In this document: piece after piece, positions 11,787 to 23,432 of the stretch
Numbering within the stretch: the first letter of the stretch is position 1
How the letters are laid out: each line of letters opens with the position of its first letter
Source: Neoarius graeffei
Taxonomy: Eukaryota; Chordata; Actinopteri; Siluriformes; Ariidae
Length of the DNA stretch: 64,000 bases
NCBI RefSeq assembly: GCF_027579695.1
Contig: NC_083587.1
Coordinates: 51,205,021-51,269,020, forward strand
Direction of reading: 5' to 3'
The notes under the pieces: model-generated
Told to the model about the DNA's origin: nothing
Databases searched by the model: none
Seen by the model: only the letters and a program-made list of their open reading frames with translations
Program-made: the position numbers and the translations under genes

Positions 11787-13062
11787 CAGGGCTTTGAACC
11801 GGTTCAAGGAACGAAAACGAAAACCGGGAACTTTTTCTATTTCACATGGAACAGAAACGAAACCAGAAACTTTATTATTTTTTATGTTCCGGAACAGAAA
11901 CGCTTATTAAAAATAATGGTAACCGGTTAATACCGGTTTTTATTTCGTTCCTCAAAGTTTCCGTAGCCTACAAATAAAAAAGCCATTCTCCTCCTGCGCA
12001 AGTTTCTATGACCCGCTGGGGTTCATTTCCTGTGTGACGTTCGCTGATTGAATGGAGAGAGCGGGAAGGTGGACTGCTATCACGTCTCCATTACTGAGTG
12101 TCTGAGCAAAGAAGAGCCTGAACGATGCAACCTCCCTATTGGCTGTTTGTAAAAATGTATCAGTTGTTGCCCTTCCCACGGGAATCATCGCGGACTCGAG
12201 AGACGAGACCTGACGAGTTAGTTCGTTGGTAGCAGAACAAAATGTCTGGACACAAATCGGGTTTTCAGAAAAGGAAAGAAAATAAACGGAGGGTTGAAAA
12301 TACAAAAAAGGAGGCAGAAAAAGCAAAACGAGTTTTAAGGTAGGACAAATGGTTACTTTTCTGAGGCAGCCCGCCGTGGCTGCCTGCAGGCTTATTTATT
12401 ATAGCCCATTTAGTTAAAATAGTTGATATAAAATGTTTATAGTTATAGTTATGTGATGGTTGTCCTGATTTAGACTGGTGTTTTTTTTTTTTTTTGGGGG
12501 GGGGGTGCGCGATGTTGCACCTGGGTCCAGATTAGGGCAGAACCGGCCCTGGCTACATTTCAGGTGTAGTTTGTTTTATGTATGTATGTACTTGCATAGA
12601 TGTGTACTTGGTCTTCCAATATGGTGCCTAACAAAATCTCGCGGCGTGGTGACGTCATGCGGTAGCCCTCTATAGGGCCTGACTAGCCTTTGGTAACACA
12701 CTAAACGAATTATCTTTCATTTTTGGCACTTTTTCTGTTTGTGTAGATGGGAAGACATACTGAGAATCCAAATCGCCAACATTTGAAATAATTGTTTTGA
12801 ATTATTTCTTGTCTTATTTAATGAAGGTTGTAATAGAATTAGCCTACATTTGGCTTAAGCTGGATGAGACAGAGACATAATTTTATAGCCATTTGTTAAA
12901 CAGCTGACAGGGAACGTAATTAACCGTTCCGGGAACGAAATTTTTTTGTTCTAACCGGTTCGGGAACGTCTATTTAATGGTGGAACCCAAAACCGGAAAC
13001 GTTAAAATTCCGTTTCTGTTCGGAACGAACCAATAGGAAAAAAATTCTGGTTCAAAGCCCTG
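11787..13062 (+). mobile_element. hAT transposon copy 1, inside Tc1
   Basis: TIRs CAGGGCTTTGAACCGGTTC... and ...GGTTCAAAGCCCTG, with the 8-bp duplication ACGTGATC at 11779-11786 and 13063-13070, diagnostic of the hAT superfamily. The uninterrupted Tc1 at 41630 has the empty site. It is nearly identical to copy 2 at 48278. Subterminal regions are rich in GGAACGAAAACG / AACCGG motifs. It carries one short exon (12242-12343) and no full transposase. Confidence 0.96.
12242..12343 (+). pseudogene. Residual hAT first exon (33 codons)
   Basis: The frame starts MSGHKSGFQKRKENKRRVEN, a lysine/arginine-rich stretch typical of the N-terminus of hAT/ZMYM-type transposases, and stops at TAG. The stop overlaps a splice donor (TTAAG|GTAGGA), so the open stretch is best read as exon 1 of a spliced gene whose other exons were lost. 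Conserved at 48728-48829 with two amino-acid changes. Confidence 0.6.
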
Positions 13063-13847
13063 ACGTGATCTTTAGCAAACTGCAGACAAGCAGCAATGTT
13101 CTTTTTGGAGAGCAGTGGCTTTCTCCTTGCAACCCTGCCATGCACACCACTGTAGTTCAGTGTTCTCCTGATGGTGGACTCATGAACATGAACATTAGCC
13201 AATGTGAGAGAGGCCTTCAGTTGCTTAGAAGTTACCCTGGGGTCCTTTGTGACCTCGCCGACTATCACACGCCTTGCTCTTGGAGTGATCTTTGTTGGTC
13301 GACCACTCCTAGAGAGGGTAACAATGGTCTTGAATTTCCTCCATTTGTACACAATCTGTCTGACTGTGGATTGGTGGAGTCCAAACTCTTTAGAGATGGT
13401 TTTGTAACCTTTTCCAGCCTGATGAGCATCAACAACGCTTTTTCTGAGGTCCTCAGAAATCTCCTTTGTTCGTGCCATGATACACTTCCACAAACATGTG
13501 TTGTGAAGCTCAGACTTTGATAGATCCCTGTTCTTTAAATAAAACAGGGTGCCCACTCACACCTGATTGTCATCCCATTGATTGAAAACACCTGACTCTA
13601 ATTTCACCTTCAAATTAACTGCTAATCCTAGAGGTTCACATACTTTTGCCACTCACAGATATGTAATATTGGATCATTTTCCTCAATAAATAAGTGACCG
13701 AGTATAATATTTTTGTCTCATTTGTTTAACTGGGTTCTCTTTATCTACTTTTAGGACTTGTGTGAAAATCTGATGATGTTTTAGGTCATATTTATGCAGA
13801 AATATAGAACATTCTAAAGGGTTCACAAACTTTCAAGCACCACTGTA

Positions 13848-15305
13848 TGGTTTACAATGACCTGGATGACTGAGAACCTTCAGACATTTTAGTCAACTGA
13901 TTGTTTGCACTATAAATAGAAGGCTTTTGAATAAATACAGCAGTGTATAAAGTGCAAATCTGCATGTTTGTTCCGGGGTTCTGAAGGTATGCATCACACC
14001 CCAGCAGCACTCTTAATCGAGCCCTCATTTTCTTGATTAAACGGTGGCAAATGTCACTTGCACACCTCATCCACCTGCTGCCGTGAATCTGTGAAGCTGT
14101 TGTCAATTTTCCTTTATCTCAATCAGGAGCAGAATGAAAGGAGACAGCCGTTCAGCTATTAGGATTCACGCGCTGCAGCTTAACATAATGACCAAATGTA
14201 TGACCATGTCTGGCAGAAAAGAGAAAGCAATTAATCCTCGGCACACACTTCGGGAGATGAAAGATGACAAAGAATGGGATGTTTTTATTTCTACTATTAC
14301 CTGTACGCACCTCCTCCCACACTACCCTCTTTGAGTCGTCGTGCAAAGCTGAGATATTACGTCCACGTAGTGTATCGCGAGCGTGTTTGAAATGTCTAGT
14401 GGTAGTAAGCCAAGGTCACTGAACTTGGGATAAAAATCTCAAAGATGAGCAGGTGTGGTTTTATACTGGCTCTCTGGATCAGGAAGCACAGAAGTGGCCA
14501 GTGCAGTGATGGACTCATCGTCCTGTGCTTTATTTGGAGGTCAAGGTGGTCAGTGTGGCCCCGCAGGCAGCGGCAGACTGACAGCTCTAATGGCCTCAGA
14601 GTTGCACCGAGCCTGGAGCAGCCGTTACTGAATAGACAGCGATGAATGAAGCCGGCTGGGAGACGACCTCCCAGGAAGCAGCGAGTTTCCTGTTGAAGAG
14701 GATCAGTGTCTGGTGAATTTTCTGCTGCTGCTTTCAATGAAGAAATTCAGGATGATGATGTAGCACAGAATAGCACTGCTTCTTTCCTGTCCTGTTTTAC
14801 ATTATTACTAAAAGTAGAACAGCTTTTTCTTTGAAACGTTTATACCGTTAGCTCAGTTTCTTTAATTAATGAGTGTTGAATAAGGACGGGTCTTCAGAAA
14901 TGTGAAACAAAGATTAATTTTCATTTAATTCACACTTGTTCTGACATCACGGTTTCAACCGTGCTATCAAAACAGCTACCAAAATCATGGTTTACCGAGC
15001 AATGGTTCTTTCCATACTGCTGTATATAGATAGGCATACTAGGTGAAAATTTAAATTCAATCCAAATTGCTTGAAACTGGTCTCACTGAATTCAGAACTG
15101 AATGCTAAACAACATACTTTTTACAGAATTAAAATATGTTTATCCATTCTTGAGATATTACAAATCAAAGATTGAAAAAACGGCTTAATTTTTAGAAATT
15201 TGCTGTAATATTCTGTATTAGGATCACATGGTCCAAAATGGGTGAATGAGATCAAAAGTTTTTTCTTAATAACTTTTCTATTTTTCAAGCTATTTAGATG
15301 GAAAT
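13848..15305. other. No recognised feature
   Basis: Unique-looking sequence. Short frames on both strands have no domain or splice context. It may be intron or intergenic DNA. Confidence 0.45.
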
Positions 15306-15315
15306 TGGCAGGCAC

Positions 15316-16103
15316 CAGGGCCGTAGCCAGCGTTTTAAAATTACCGAGGTCTCTGATGCGTGCGCAAAGCGCGTGCTGAAAAATGTTCGACATATTTAAA
15401 CGAGAGGAGTGAATTACACGTCACATGAGATCTATTCCTGAAATTACTTTTAATGGTGTTTGAACTGAATATCATCAGTTTTGAAAAAAAAAATCATGTA
15501 TGTGGCAAGAGTAAGAATAATTTAAGCTTGTTTAATGGTTTGATCTGGCCCAAGCAATGAGGACAAAAGATACCCTAACCATGTAGCCTGTGTAACTAAG
15601 ATACATTAACAATCTGGCATCCGTTACACCTACACAAAAAAAACTCTGGGAAAAAAATCAGTATACACCACCATGGTTTAGGCAAAGTTATCCAAGGCAA
15701 ACACAAGTTGAAACTTTCCACTCTATTGCTTTGGCTTATCAAATGATTTATTTTTAAAATCACAAACAAGGTAGGCTACAGCTGCACTGCTTTGAAAATG
15801 TAAATTTAACAGCTTCATGAAAGTGCGCTGATGGTTCCCATGAAAAAAAGTGTCTCCTGCACTGCGTTCCTCCCCCGAGTCGCGCACTCATTCGGTTTTG
15901 TGTTCTTGGTCTCAGAGCCGCGCGCACAAAACAGACACAGAAGACAGAATCAATGTTTAACATAATTAACAATGCACTTTTTACAGAGACGTTTTAATGT
16001 TGTTCGTTTTGTTTTGTTTTTTAATCCAGTTGAATATTTAGCATACAAATGTATTTTCAGCTCTTAAAAATGACCGAGGTCTGGACCTCAGTGGCCTCAT
16101 AGA
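15316..16103 (+). mobile_element. Unclassified insertion with 10-bp TSD
   Basis: The duplication TGGCAGGCAC (15306-15315, 16104-16113) brackets 788 bp that begins CAGGGCCGTAGCCAGCG. No clear TIR at the other end (…CAGTGGCCTCATAG). TTAAAATTACCGAGGTCT near 15334 recurs directly near 16066 with changes. It could be a hAT with decayed right end (8-bp TSD plus two chance bases) or a retroelement. Confidence 0.55.
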
Positions 16104-16250
16104 TGGCAGGCACATAGATGGTTGTACACTGAATACAAAATTTGAAAAATTAGTAAAAGCCAATTACACAAAGCAGCATTTAATTAGCATTAATTACACT
16201 AATTAGGTTAAAATGTTAAATTGGTATGCTCAATAAAACAGTAATAAACA

Positions 16251-17084
16251 AGTGTTACCAGGCAAAACAAACCTCGTCTGGTAGCACTTATGATGAATAT
16301 GAAGGAAGATATCGCGAAAAAACGATTTTGACCTTTTTTGTGACCTTGACCTTGAGTTTGACCTTGTGTGTGAACATACTTGGCCAATAAACATGGTTCT
16401 GATTCTCATTCGCGCATCGTACTGCTCTCAGCCAATCAGCACACATCTGAATGAATATGAAGGAAGATATCACAAAAAAGCAATTTGGACCTTTTTGGTG
16501 ACCTTGACCGGATGACCCTCAAAATGTTGGCGGTTTGATTTGAGACCAATGCCCATCTTTCCTGAAACTTTCATGAAGATTGGTCCAGCCATTTTCCCGT
16601 AATATCATTAACAAAGGGGCGGCACGGTGGTGTAGTGGTTAGCGTTGTCGCCTCACAGCAAGAAGGTCCGGGTTCGAGCCCCGTGGCCGGCGAGGGCCTT
16701 TCTGTGTGGAGTTTGCATGTTCTCCCCGTGTCCGCGTGGGTTTCCTCCGGGTGCTCCGGTTTCCCCCACAGTCCAAAGACATGCAGGTTAGGTTAACTGG
16801 TGACTCTAAATTGACTGTAGGTGTGAATGTGAGTGTGAATGGTTGTCAGTGTCTATGTGTCAGCCCTGTGATGACCTGGCGACTTGTCCAGGGTGTACCC
16901 CGCCTTTCGCCCGTAGTCAGCTGGGATAGGCTCCAGCTTGCCTGCGACCCTGTAGAAGGATAAAGCGGCTAGAGATAATGAGATGAGATGAGATCATTAA
17001 CAAAAAACAAACAAAGAAACAAACAAACCCCACCAAGAACAATACCTCGCCCCCTGGTGGACTCTGTTCCGGGCGAGGTAACAA
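16251..17084 (+). repeat. Repeat U, tandem copy 1
   Basis: Starts GTGTTACCAGGCAAAACAAA, contains TTTTTGGTGACCTTGACCGG and TTTCATGAAGATTGGTCCAGCC, and ends in a hairpin (ACCTCGCCCCC...GGGCGAGGT). The ending is one I know as widespread in fish and invertebrate repeats. A SINE interrupts it at 16616-16992. An internal ~160-bp segment (GAATATGAAGGAAGATATC...) is itself duplicated. Confidence 0.75.
16616..16992 (+). repeat. Full-length tRNA-SINE in repeat U
   Basis: Near-consensus copy with the 12-bp duplication ATCATTAACAAA (16604-16615, 16993-17004). The matching uninterrupted site is in tandem copy 2 near 17808. Confidence 0.95.
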
Positions 17085-17880
17085 GTGTTGCCAGGCAAAA
17101 CAAACCTCACCCGGTAGCACTTATGATGAATATGAAGGAATATATCGCAAAAAAAAAAAAAGGTACCCTATGGGTACATGTGGCTACTGCTTATAAATAA
17201 AATTGGTTTCTGATACCATGTCCATACAGTAAATATAGCGCATATATTTACTCTGTGAGGCAGTAGCCACAAAAATGAAGCATAATCCAAAAATGAACAA
17301 TTTAAAAATCACAGAAGTAAAATATACCAAGTGTCTGTACTTTATATTATTCTACTCTTACAGTTTCCGAAACTGAAACCTCCGAACCGAGGCTGACATA
17401 CACACACTGTCGCCATGACCCAAACTCTTATTTCCTGGAAATGGCCCGGCGCTAGAGCTCAGTGGAACGCACTTTCCCTCTGTAATAAGCATAAACATGT
17501 CTGAAAGCGATTTTCTTTAGTCTAGTCCATTTATTTGGAACGGTGAACCGAATTGTATATGCTCACCGGCCATTTTAATCGGAACACATGCATGCGCAGT
17601 GTGCAATTGTTACACTCTTACATTCTTACAGCACGACGACAGAGTGGCTAGCGCCTCTATATGAGGCAGTAGCCACAACAAAACGATTTTGACCTTTTTG
17701 GTGACCTTGACCGGATGACCCTCAATGTTGGAGGTTCTATTTGAGACCAATGCCCATCTATCCTGAAAGTTTCATGAAGATTGGTCCAGCCGTTTTCCCA
17801 TAATATCGTTAACAAAAAAACAAAGAAACCCCACTGAAAACAATACCTCGCCCCCGGTGGACTCTGTCCCAGGCGAGGTG
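17085..17880 (+). repeat. Repeat U, tandem copy 2, interrupted
   Basis: The start matches copy 1 up to ATATATCGC (about 17146). The sequence breaks off in an A-run and resumes at 17678 (AAAACGATTTTGACC) to the same GGCGAGGT end. Copies 1 and 2 abut directly. Confidence 0.7.
17161..17677. mobile_element. Insertion with TGTGGCTACTGC inverted ends
   Basis: TGTGGCTACTGC near 17178 is inverted as GCAGTAGCCACA at 17665-17676, with a third inverted copy near 17262. The block separates the two halves of repeat U copy 2. Duplicated target bases are obscured by the A-run. Confidence 0.5.
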
Positions 17881-18161
17881 AAGATTATTTCTGATATCCT
17901 CTTTGTGCTTTGTAGGGCTTTGTATTTCTCAAATGTAGGGCTTACAAGTGTTTTGTATGAAAGAATATAAATGAGTATTTTGATTAATATTCACAGCTTT
18001 CAAGGCAAACCTCGAAAAAACTGTGTGAGCCACATCCAGTAAACAGTTCCATTTAACTGAACTGAAATTGATGCTCACGTTTCTGACTTCCGGTTTTTAA
18101 AAATATCATTCCGACCACTAAGATCTCAATATGTTTCATCAAAACAACCACAGTTATATTC

Positions 18162-18518
18162 ATCCATCCATCTATCCATTATCCATAACCGCTTATTCTG
18201 TGCAGGGTCGCAGGCAAGCTGGAGCCTATCCCAGCTGACTATGGGCAAGAGGCGGGGTACACCCTGGACAAGTCGCCAGATCATCGCAGGGCTGACACAT
18301 GGAGACAAACCACCATTCACACTCTCATTCACACCTACGCTCAATTTAGAGCCACCAATTAGCCTAACCTGCATGTCTTTAGACTGTGGGGGAAACCGGA
18401 GCACCCGGAGGAGAACATGCAAACTCCACACAGAAAAGCCCTTGCCGGCCACGGGGCTCGAACCCGGACCTTCTTGCTGTGAGGCGACAGCGCTAACCAC
18501 TACACCACCGTGCTGCCC
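18162..18518 (-). repeat. Older tRNA-SINE, minus
   Basis: Diverged copy with the CATCCATCCATCTATCC tail variant. The imperfect duplication CAGTTATATT / CAGTTGTATT (18151-18160, 18520-18529) is consistent with age. It lacks about 20 bp in the central region. Confidence 0.88.
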
Positions 18519-18747
18519 CAGTTGTATTCTAAAATAGTTATTTATTTATATGAATCAGTTTGATTTGAAAAAAATAAGTGGGTAAAGCTATGAAAACTCA
18601 CCTCAAAGTCTTCCGTGAATCATAACATCAAAACTAGCTGATCGAAAATTTTGCTGAATACTTCTTCAGAAACAGTGAGAGCGAGAGAACATCCCTATAA
18701 AAGTTATCTGACTGATATTCACGAGTAATCCAGTCGGAAACCGATCA

Positions 18748-18768
18748 GGAGAGAGAGAGAGAGAGAGC
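18748..18768. repeat. (GA)n microsatellite
   Basis: Simple GA run of about 10 units. Confidence 0.9.
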
Positions 18769-19049
18769 GCCTGACCAATTTCCCGTGACTCAGAAAGCAC
18801 CGGCAGTTTCCTGACATCACACGAGCAGAGTTTTTACTCTGTTGTACCAACTTCAACCTGTTGTTACTCCCAAAGCACTGAACAGATCTTAACAAGATAA
18901 ATTTCTTTGGGAAGCAGAGATGATAAGCTTTTTAATGATGGTATTCACGATAGAAAATATTCAAGAGTTAAGCAGTGACAGATTTGGAAACCTAGATGAT
19001 TGTCTGCATGCAGTATTTTCACAGCATGGCCAGCGAGCATCTGATATGC

Positions 19050-19478
19050 CTAGTGTATGGCTGTGAAGTCTGGATCCTGTACAAACACCAGATCCAAAGA
19101 CTCGAAAGATTCCAACAACAAAAGCTGAGAAGCATTCTGGGCATTTCTTGGGAAGATTGTGCCCTAAACACAGAAATATTCAAAAGAGCTGGACTTCCCT
19201 CCATCGAGACAGTGATCGAATGCCACCAACTGTGCTGACTTGGCCATGTCCAAAGGATGCCAAACGAACGATTCACCAAACAAGTTCTCTACTCTGATCT
19301 GACTGAAGGCCACAGAAAAAGAGGGGCACCCAAAAAGTGCTTCAAGGACTGCATCAAAAGATCTCTGATAGCTTTTAACATCGACCCGAAGAACTGGGAA
19401 GTGGTTGCAGAAATCCAAAGGCTTTGGAGAATGTTCTGTATTTCTGGCTCCATCAAGGCTGAAAATGATAAAAGTGAC
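19050..19478 (+). pseudogene. LINE ORF2 C-terminal fragment
   Basis: The frame gives LVYGCEVWILYKHQIQRLER, then QQQKLRSILGISWEDCA, FKRAGLPSIETVIECHQL, TGA, then GHVQRMPNERFTKQVLYSDL and RGAPKKCFKDCIKRSL. This is the conserved region after the reverse transcriptase of non-LTR retrotransposons, where the usual consensus is of the type 'LYGSETW...LERF...LR.IL.I.W...RAG..S...GH..RM'. One in-frame TGA (19236-19238) breaks it. RT and endonuclease domains are absent, so it is an insertion fragment. The clade is not resolved. Downstream to about 19660 the frame stays open but is not recognisable. Confidence 0.75.
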
Positions 19479-22400
19479 ATCATGCTGATGAAAAACACCG
19501 CTGCCAAAAGCTCCAAGAACAACAGAGAGCAGCCGGCACTGGACCGCCTCCTACTACCCCCTGCCCTCATTCTCCTTGACTGTTTCACTCACATCTTGGA
19601 CTCTCAAGTCATCTCCACTTCAAGCACCCTGTGCCTTGATCTTGAAAAGGATACTCAACCTTGAGCTATTCCAACGACGATGATGGTTCTGACATCACAA
19701 GTCTCCCAAAGCATATCAAGCATTTCTATATTTCTATTCTTCCAAGTCTTAGATTCTGGTATCCTCAGGCATTTGTATACTATTTTCCAGTATCTATGAA
19801 ACATTTTTACTCAAACTCATTCCTATACAATATCTTAACCTCTATATGGTGTTTTCTGCCTCTCCAACTCACAGCTTGATTTCCCTGAAAATGTCCACCT
19901 AGGTATTAATATCCATAAAGCAGACCCACATACTCATTAATATTCATCAACTTCCTAATAGCCTTCTCAGCAAGGTCAGAAACATTTTGCAGGTCAATAC
20001 ATGCAGACGTCTTCTTTGGAATGAGTCTTGTGTAACTTGATGGCGTTTCAGAACTTTGAAATTTGCTGTCATGAAAGCACAAGCTAAAGAAGTTGCTTGC
20101 TAGGTTACCTAGTGACCTGTTTGCTTGTGTTAGCGCTCATGATAACTAGAGAGCTGTGTGTATTAGGTATGTCATGATATATTGTGTGACGATAAATTGC
20201 GATAAAAATTTAAAGACAATTTGAATCAATGAAATAAAAAAAACAAATCAGTTATTATCAGGCTGCGTAATCTCTTAGTTTTTCCTAGTGGTAATTGCAT
20301 TGTTTTGACAACAAAGGACACATTAATGTAAAATAGCAGGAATACATGTGACTTCACCCTAGGTGGAAGTAACACAGCTCGAATACTGTGAAAACACCCC
20401 CCACCCAAAAAAAAAAGAGAGAAAACAGATCTAAAATGGGAAAGAGCTTTTGTGAGACTGACTGTACAGATAGATTTAGCAAAAAAAATCGGAGCTCTCT
20501 TTTTAAAAACTGTGGAAAGCTTGAAATGAGTAACATTGTGTAGAAAAAGGTTTAATAATCTATATTTGGTTTATTATGATCTTTGATTGTGATAATCGGA
20601 AATACTAGTGATATTTGACTATATTCAAGATAGTGTAGTGTATTTTTTTTTAATTAATAATTGAGGTTAATATTAAAAAAAATATTGGCTGGCATTGAGT
20701 GATGTATCAGATATACTAGCTAGCTGAATGGAATATATCTAATATACAATGACAAAAAGCCAGCCAATATCAGGCCTGGCTATATGGGGGTGGGCCTGGC
20801 CCACCCAATCACAAGGCTGGCCCATCCACCCAAGGGGAAGAGAGAGAGAGAGAGAGAGAGTCATATATATCATACCCCCCCCCCAAAAAAAAAAAAAATA
20901 AATAAAAAATAAATAAATCTATCTTCCTGGCCCACCCTGGTAGTGAGAGCTGGATCCGACCCTGGCCATTATTATTATTATTATTATTATTATAAATACA
21001 CATTCCTTTCAGGTGTTCAACGTGTCTCTTTCAGAATTCTCTCAAAATCTTCCATATTTAACAAAGCAAACCTGGCGGCCATGTTTGTTTACAGATTGTC
21101 ACAGTCGCTCGCGAGCGCGGAAGTTTTACGTCTCCGATGTGAGACATCATGTTGTCTTGACAGCCATGCAAAATCGTAAACCATATTCAACGCTCATTTT
21201 CCATTGGGTAGAGTGACGTAATACACGTAGGATAAGCGATATGCGAACAATATTGCATTCTATCAAACCAAATGAGTGAAACCCGCTAGAAGGGAATAGA
21301 ACACATTTTTATTCCATCGAAAAAGAGTCCTGTATGTATAATAATATCTTGGGTATGATTTCCTAGCATGTGCCCTTGGATCTTCAGGACATAGGACATG
21401 AAGCTGGAGCTTTGTCACCTTGAATAAACTTGTAGAATTGGAATATGCTGCGCAGAATGATCAGTGCCATAATCGGTTCTCGGCTCGAAACCCCAATGTA
21501 GCGGCCGAGGCTAATCTCACAGCATGCGCTCAGAAAGCTGGGACTGGCTACGGTATAAACAACCCATGCCCTACGAAAAGAAAGATGGAAGAAAGGATCC
21601 TGATGCAGAAGTGAACACATGATGAAGAGGGCTTATCTGCTAAAAATAGCGGAGTCTCTGTCATGATTATCTTCTGTTGTGCAGGGAAGATGAGATCTCT
21701 CCATTCCTCTATTCACCACAAACCTGTTTTTGTTTCTCTCTATCATTATCTGTACTTGTCAACTACATCTTGTACAAATCATATGCTCTAGGAGAAGCAG
21801 AACGGCCACGTAACACGTGCTTGGATGGGGATAAGGTGGATGAGATAAGAAGTTGCCTGGTGAAATGTAATAAGACTAATTTTACAGATAAAGGTAGAAC
21901 TGTCAAACTGCTAAAGCTTCCATGCCTCGGACTACAATGATGCATAGCTCATGCAGTTGACCATCCATGACGGCCCTTCTTCAACCTCATTTGAGTAGGA
22001 GGTTGTGGGTAGTTCCAGCCCGTGATCGTTAGATTAACATCCACCAGGGTCAGTTGGCTAGAGTGGCATGCTAGGAAAAAAAAAAATCCCATGAACTTGA
22101 TGGAGACCTACCCTATACAGCAAGACTTTTCAACGAGGTATTTTTTCAGTCAGCCGAAAAACTTTGTGTCCACCATTTTGTCTACCAAGTTTGCAAGTAA
22201 GCTGGTTTCCAACCTGTAAGGTATTTCATAAAAACGGCTCTTTTTTTTATGAAATTGACCGTAGGTGATTTTGAACAAGATAAGTAAACATGTTGTTTTG
22301 TGGTGTATGCTTTCACGCCCCTCTTCCAACAAGCCTTCCTTGCTTTCTCTTTGTGAATATTTATGCAGCACGATGGTGCTTTGGACAACATAATCACGCG

Positions 22401-22632
22401 TTAGGCACCGCTGTCAACACTCAGGGAGTGAAAGCGGTACTTTCCCAATGAGGCTGCCTGATCTGGGCTATTATATGTCTGCTCAGTTTACACCTGAAAC
22501 ACTGACAGCATGAGCACTCAGTAACAGTGACGCTGTTCATTTCTTCATCCTAGCGCTTTCGAAAATCAATTATTCTACTCAGTTAGAATTCCTTGACTGC
22601 TCATATAGGGCTGTATTCAGATTTGGCAATTG
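19479..22632. other. No gene recognised; simple repeats
   Basis: AT-rich sequence with (GA)n at 20838-20860, C and A runs at 20875-20900 and (ATT)n at 20967-20991. A GC-richer block at 21060-21320 (GGCGGCCATGTTTGTTTAC, TCGCTCGCGAGCGCGG) resembles a transposon promoter or end but is not bounded. Frames at 21420-21940 show no domain. Confidence 0.45.
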
Positions 22633-22644
22633 AGGTACACATGT

Positions 22645-23009
22645 TCAAGGTCAAAGCGGCATGGTTAGCACTGTCGCATCACAGCAAGAAGGTTCTGGGT
22701 TCGAGCCCAGTGGCCAATGGGGACCTTTCTGTGCAGAGTTTGCATGTTCTCCCCGTGTCTGTGTGGGTTTCCTCTGGGTGCTCTGGTTTCCCCCACAGTC
22801 CAAAGACAAGCAGGTTAGGCTAACTGGTGGCTCTAAATTGACCGTAGGTGACCAACCATAGGTTGTTTGTCTCTATGTGTCAGCCCTGCGATGATCTGGC
22901 GACTTGTCCAGGGTGTACCCTGCCTCTCTCCCATAGTCAGCTGGGGTAGGCTCCAGCCTGCCCACGACCCTGCACAGGATAAGCGGTTACGGATAATGGA
23001 TAGATGGAT
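22645..23009 (+). repeat. Older tRNA-SINE with TGGATGGA tail
   Basis: A diverged copy ending in GGATAATGGATAGATGGATG in place of the GATGA repeats. The near-perfect 12-bp duplication GGTACACATGTT / GGTACAGATGTT lies at about 22634-22645 and 23010-23021. Its right flank abuts transposon copy B. Confidence 0.85.
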
Positions 23010-23059
23010 GGTACAGATGTTTACGGCCCAGTCCCACAATACCGATAACTGTAACGATA

Positions 23060-23432
23060 CTCATCTCATTATCTCTAGCCGCTTTATCCTGTTCTACAGG
23101 GTCGCAGGCAAGCTGGAGCCTATCCCAGCTGACTACGGGCGAAAGGCGGGGTACACCCTGGACAAGTCGCCAGGTCATCACAGGGCTGACACATAGACAC
23201 AGACAACCATTCACACTCACATTCACACCTACGGTCAATTTAGAGTCACCAGTTAACCTAACCTGCATGTCTTTGGACTGTTGGGGAAACCGGAGCACCC
23301 GGAGGAAACCCACGCGGACACGGGGAGAACATGCAAACTCCGCACAGAAAGGCCGTCGTCGGCCACGGGGCTCGAACCCGGACCTTCTTGCTGTGAGGTG
23401 ACAGCGCTAACCACTACACCACCGTGCCGCCC
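23060..23432 (-). repeat. Full-length tRNA-SINE, minus, in copy B
   Basis: Near-consensus, with the 12-bp duplication ACTGTAACGATA at 23048-23059 and 23433-23444. Confidence 0.95.

Larger units (their letters stand above)
11172..13478 (-). pseudogene. Tc1 transposase, disrupted
   Basis: Start MARTKEISEDLRKSVVDAHQ at 13478. An N-terminal paired-like helix-turn-helix (ISKEFGLHQSTVRQIVYKW) and a GRPTKI linker precede the DDE domain. Catalytic signatures are visible: LWTDETK, MQQDDDP and NPIEMLW (Glu codon 11358-11360). Broken by the hAT at 11787-13062 and by a CGA-to-TGA stop after NSELYQ. The C-terminus ends GHTRY at 11172. In life it would excise and reinsert at TA. It is now inactive. Confidence 0.93.
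10952..13845 (-). mobile_element. Tc1-like transposon T1, split by a hAT
   Basis: TIRs start CAGTGGTGCTTGAAAGTTTG at 10952 and end in its inverse at 13845, with TA duplications at 10950-10951 and 13846-13847. Without the 1276-bp hAT and its duplicated 8 bp, the element is about 1.61 kb, as in its sister copies at 36996 and 40803. Confidence 0.95.

Noticed and set aside
16320..16510. TGACCTTGACC direct half-sites as receptor elements
   Set aside because: Part of a widespread repeat body with irregular spacing; weaker than the IR-1 sites at 51.9-53.8 kb.
19019..19588. Minus-strand frames over the LINE fragment
   Set aside because: Shadows of the plus-strand ORF2 reading, which carries the recognised motifs.
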